From: Gammaproteobacteria bacterium
GTDB taxonomy: Bacteria > Pseudomonadota > Gammaproteobacteria > UBA6429
Reading direction: 5' to 3'
Assembly: GCA_003232015.1 (NCBI GenBank)
Contig: QIKU01000060.1
Span: forward strand, 1-9,190
DNA length: 9,190 bases
Below, piece by piece: positions 6,731-9,190 of the stretch. The position numbers and the translations under genes were made by a program. Each line of letters opens with the position of its first letter. The first letter of the stretch is position 1. The notes under the pieces are model-generated. The model ran no database searches and had not been told where the DNA came from. It was given only the letters and a program-made list of their open reading frames with translations.

Positions 6731-8611
6731 ATGATTATTAAAAAATTAACTCACCATTATTTAACCGCTTTACTCTTTCTGGGCGGGTTACTTTTATCGC
6801 CAACCGCTGCCGCAAAACCAATAACAAACCAGCTGAAAAATCACGCCTCACCTTATTTAGCCTTACACGCCACCGATCCAGTGCAATGGCAGGACTGGAA
6901 TGAATCTGTCGTTAAGCGCGCATTAAAAGAAAATAAACTGATCTATATTTCCAGCGGCTACTTTTCCTGCCATTGGTGTCATGTGATGCAGCGTGAAAGT
7001 TATAAAAATAAAAAAATCGCCAAACTGCTTAACCAATTTTTTATCCCAGTAAAAGTTGACCGTGAATTAAACCCCGCGCTGGATGCACGCTTAATCGATT
7101 TTGTCGAAAGGACGCAAGGCCATGCCGGCTGGCCACTTAATGTCTTTATTACCCCCGAGGGTTATCCTCTTATTGGTATGACCTACCTCCCTGCCAGCAA
7201 CTTTACCCAGGTGGTAACTAATCTTGAAAAGCAATGGTCTGAAGACAGCAACCACCTAAAGGATATTGCAAAACAGGCAACTACTCAGCTTATTGCACAA
7301 CAACAAAACAGCTCACAGAACAAACTAACAACCAATACCACAAAGTTTTTAAACCAGCAATTTTTATCCCAAACAGAAGAACTTATTGATGAAATGCAGG
7401 GTGGCTTTGGCCAGCAAAATAAATTTCCTTCAGTACCTCAGTTACTTGCCTTGCTGCACATTACACAAACAGAAAAGATTAAGCCCTATAAAAAAATAAA
7501 ATGGCAGGAATTTTTAATCACCACCCTGGATAGCATGGCGCGACAAGGCTTGTACGATCAGATCAACGGTGGTTTTTTTCGCTACACAGTCGACCCAAAC
7601 TGGCAAATACCTCACTTTGAAAAAATGCTTTATGATAATGCTCAACTGGCCATTCTTTATTTTGAATCTGCAAAAGTATTTAATCGTGCCGATTACCGAG
7701 CCATTGCTATTGAAACACTGCAATTTATGCAAACAGATATGGCATCAAATATTGGCGTGATTGCTGCAAGTATTTCTTCTGTCGATAAAAAAGGCATTGA
7801 AGGTGGTTGTTATATTTGGCAGCAAGGTGACCTAAAAAAATACTTAACCACAGAGCAATATAAAATAGTAAAAGATCACTGGAAACTGGTAAGTAATGAT
7901 GCCCTTGAAAGTGGCTACCACCTTATACAGGTTAAACCGGCGACTGATATTGCAAAGCAATATAATATCAATATTAAACGTGTTAAGGCTTTAATTAATT
8001 CAGCAAAAATAAAACTAAAAAAGATACGTAATATCCAGAACTGCCCCATCGATAAAAAGCCGGTTGCAGCATGGCTGGGGCTCGCCTTACAGGCATTTTC
8101 TACAGGTGCAAAACAAACTGGCAATAACAGCTTTACGAAAACTGCCACGCAGCTTTATCAATTTATATCGACACAACTATGGCAAAACAACACACTGTAT
8201 CGTTCTATTAAACGAAAAAATAACACAGCCATTTCCATTGGTACAGCCGGGCTTGAAGACTATGCTTTAGTTGCTAAAGGAGTGCTTGATTATGCACTAT
8301 TAACAAACAATGCAACTGCAAAGAATTTTGCCATTAAGCTTGCAACACAGGCATGGCAACGCTTTTACAAAAAAGACGGCTGGTATCTGTCAGAAAAACC
8401 TTTAATAAAATACACTATCGGTAAAGCGGTGCTTGAAGATAGTCCGCTACCATCGCCATCTGCAATATTAATCTGGGTCAGTTTACAGTTAAACAATAAA
8501 AGACTCTATACTCAGGCTAGAGTAGCCTTGCAAAAAGGTGTGGGCGATATTGAAGAATCGCCTTACTGGTATGCGACCCAAATTGATGTGATTAATGAAT
8601 TTAATAAATAA
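6731..8611 (+). CDS. Exported DUF255 thioredoxin-like protein (YyaL/SSP411 family)
   Basis: This 626-residue protein begins with a signal peptide (hydrophobic residues 11-22, likely cut near AAA at 26-28), so it should act in the periplasm. Residues 31-190 form the DUF255 thioredoxin-like domain: HASPYLALHATDPVQW (38-53), the redox motif CHWC (80-83), and GHAGWPLNVFITPEGYP (130-146). The rest matches the helical, glycosidase-like half of the family: GGFGQQNKFP (224-233), GLYDQINGGFFRYTV (273-287), PHFEKMLYDNAQL (294-306) and GLEDYALVAKGVLDY (507-521). The family's precise reaction is not settled. The protein is shorter than typical members of roughly 680 residues, and some usually conserved spots are altered: WLGL (448-451) where WNGL is usual, and a Cys at 360 in EGGCYIW. 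Codons are visibly more AT-rich than in the his genes. No ribosome site is obvious before the ATG. Confidence 0.85.
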   Translation: MIIKKLTHHYLTALLFLGGLLLSPTAAAKPITNQLKNHASPYLALHATDPVQWQDWNESVVKRALKENKLIYISSGYFSCHWCHVMQRESYKNKKIAKLLNQFFIPVKVDRELNPALDARLIDFVERTQGHAGWPLNVFITPEGYPLIGMTYLPASNFTQVVTNLEKQWSEDSNHLKDIAKQATTQLIAQQQNSSQNKLTTNTTKFLNQQFLSQTEELIDEMQGGFGQQNKFPSVPQLLALLHITQTEKIKPYKKIKWQEFLITTLDSMARQGLYDQINGGFFRYTVDPNWQIPHFEKMLYDNAQLAILYFESAKVFNRADYRAIAIETLQFMQTDMASNIGVIAASISSVDKKGIEGGCYIWQQGDLKKYLTTEQYKIVKDHWKLVSNDALESGYHLIQVKPATDIAKQYNINIKRVKALINSAKIKLKKIRNIQNCPIDKKPVAAWLGLALQAFSTGAKQTGNNSFTKTATQLYQFISTQLWQNNTLYRSIKRKNNTAISIGTAGLEDYALVAKGVLDYALLTNNATAKNFAIKLATQAWQRFYKKDGWYLSEKPLIKYTIGKAVLEDSPLPSPSAILIWVSLQLNNKRLYTQARVALQKGVGDIEESPYWYATQIDVINEFNK

Positions 8612-8619
8612 GATTCAAC

Positions 8620-8782
8620 TAGGGGCTGTTGATCTTTCAGATGTTAGGCTGATTTTGAGAAAATTTAAGTCCTGACAAGGCATTTTTTACGTATCAATGC
8701 ACTCCATTGATAGTAAAAAATAACGCAGGCAGGGCTAAAATTAGCCAAAATCAGGCAATAGATGAAAGATCAACAGCCCCTA
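8620..8782. mobile_element. MITE-like palindromic element with 19-bp terminal inverted repeats
   Basis: TAGGGGCTGTTGATCTTTC (8620-8638) is matched perfectly by its reverse complement at 8764-8782. Between them the two halves keep pairing imperfectly (for example CTGATTTTG at 8649-8657 against CAAAATCAG at 8746-8754) into a core of ATTTTTTAC (8682-8690) with GTAAAAAAT (8713-8721) and TATCAATG (8692-8699) with CATTGATA (8705-8712) around the loop CACTC. The whole 163 bases are thus one large imperfect palindrome with no coding capacity. TA at both outer ends is consistent with a TA target duplication, as produced by IS630/mariner-type transposases. The family of the parent transposon is not identified. 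As RNA or DNA it could act as a two-way terminator between the flanking convergent genes. Confidence 0.75.
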
Positions 8783-9190
8783 ATGCACCTGCGCATGCTG
8801 CTTGGGCGCTTCCAGAATATCAAACTCATACTGATTAATCGCAGTTGTAAATAACAGCAAGCGCGTTAAACGAATATGAAACATACGCTTGCCTAAATTA
8901 ACAACCAGTACCGTATTAATATCATAGATATTAGCCGGTAAAATAATACTACGTGTTTGTTTTAGCGAAAATTGAAAGGGGATAAGCAAAGAACGAAAAT
9001 AATCCGTTCCCTTGCCTATGCCACTCATGGCTTTAACCGCAACCGGTACCGCAGATTTTGCAATATCCATAATACCGATATCCAGTACCTTTCTGGAATC
9101 TGATTTTATCCAACGCACCACACCAGTTTGCCAGCGACCTTTTAATTTACCATCATAGCGGTAAGAAACAATCTCGCCCACTTTTACAGA
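8780..9190 (-). CDS. C-terminal part of a conserved protein of unknown function (runs off window)
   Basis: The frame is open to the right edge, and the first in-window GTG is not a credible start because coding continues upstream (residues SVKVGEIVSY at the edge). About 136 residues are visible. The segment KVGEIVSYRYDG....WQTGVVRWIKSD looks like a small beta-barrel fold, and the end RLTRLLLFTTAINQYEFDI resembles the tail of gammaproteobacterial proteins of about 500-600 residues annotated as hypothetical or PilZ-like. I am not certain of that link and assign no function. There are no membrane segments or signal peptide in the visible part. The TAG stop (8782-8780) lies in the terminal repeat of the palindromic element. 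The gene is convergent with the DUF255 gene. Confidence 0.7.
   Translation of the reverse strand, partial: SVKVGEIVSYRYDGKLKGRWQTGVVRWIKSDSRKVLDIGIMDIAKSAVPVAVKAMSGIGKGTDYFRSLLIPFQFSLKQTRSIILPANIYDINTVLVVNLGKRMFHIRLTRLLLFTTAINQYEFDILEAPKQHAQVH

Noticed and set aside
7915..8148. Minus-strand open frame within the DUF255 gene
   Set aside because: Hydrophobic composition is the mirror of the Lys/Asn-rich sense strand; no start signal or homology is recognisable.
8612..8779. Small RNA gene or riboswitch in the DUF255 to convergent-gene gap
   Set aside because: The structure is symmetric to its ends with matched 19-base terminal repeats and TA edges, which points to a mobile palindrome rather than a conserved RNA.

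Overview
The window is a chromosomal segment from a bacterium that is most likely a gammaproteobacterium. The evidence is a monofunctional hisB, the order hisB-hisH-hisA-hisF-hisI-hisE followed directly by tatA-tatB-tatC, and typical proteobacterial protein sequences. Base composition is moderate and drops to AT-rich in the last large gene. I cannot name the genus from sequence alone. No rRNA, tRNA, CRISPR array or transposase gene was seen.

Layout. Positions 1-112 hold the probable last codons of an upstream gene with a Met/Ser/Arg/Pro-rich tail, followed by a terminator-like hairpin. At 208-1032 is a single gene for a signal-peptide-bearing outer-membrane beta-barrel protein, closed by a good intrinsic terminator (1064-1097). 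From 1185 to 5028 come six histidine genes, all on the + strand. They cover the middle and late steps of the pathway: HisE and HisI (second and third steps), HisA (isomerase), HisH plus HisF (the glutamine amidotransferase/cyclase pair) and HisB (dehydratase). hisG, hisD and hisC are not in the window. From 5076 to 6608 lies a complete tatABC set encoding the twin-arginine protein export system; tatB and tatC overlap by four bases. At 6731-8611 is a predicted exported protein of the DUF255 (YyaL/SSP411-like) family, with a CHWC thioredoxin-type motif. Running the other way, 8780-9190 is the C-terminal part of a conserved gene of unknown function that continues past the window edge.

The spaces between genes carry the less ordinary content. 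Three large palindromic structures sit in intergenic gaps: an imperfect 56-bp hairpin between hisB and hisH; a 79-bp nested inverted repeat with perfect 29-bp arms between hisF and hisI; and a 163-bp, nearly fully palindromic element with 19-bp perfect ends between the DUF255 gene and the convergent partial gene. The third looks like a non-autonomous insertion (MITE-like) at a TA target. It landed inside the TAG stop codon of the convergent gene and rebuilt that stop codon. The second resembles REP/RAYT-type palindromic repeats and now separates the two halves of the his gene run.

No undescribed multi-gene system is visible. The genes are mostly housekeeping, and the palindromic elements and the divergent DUF255 protein are the parts that merit a second look.
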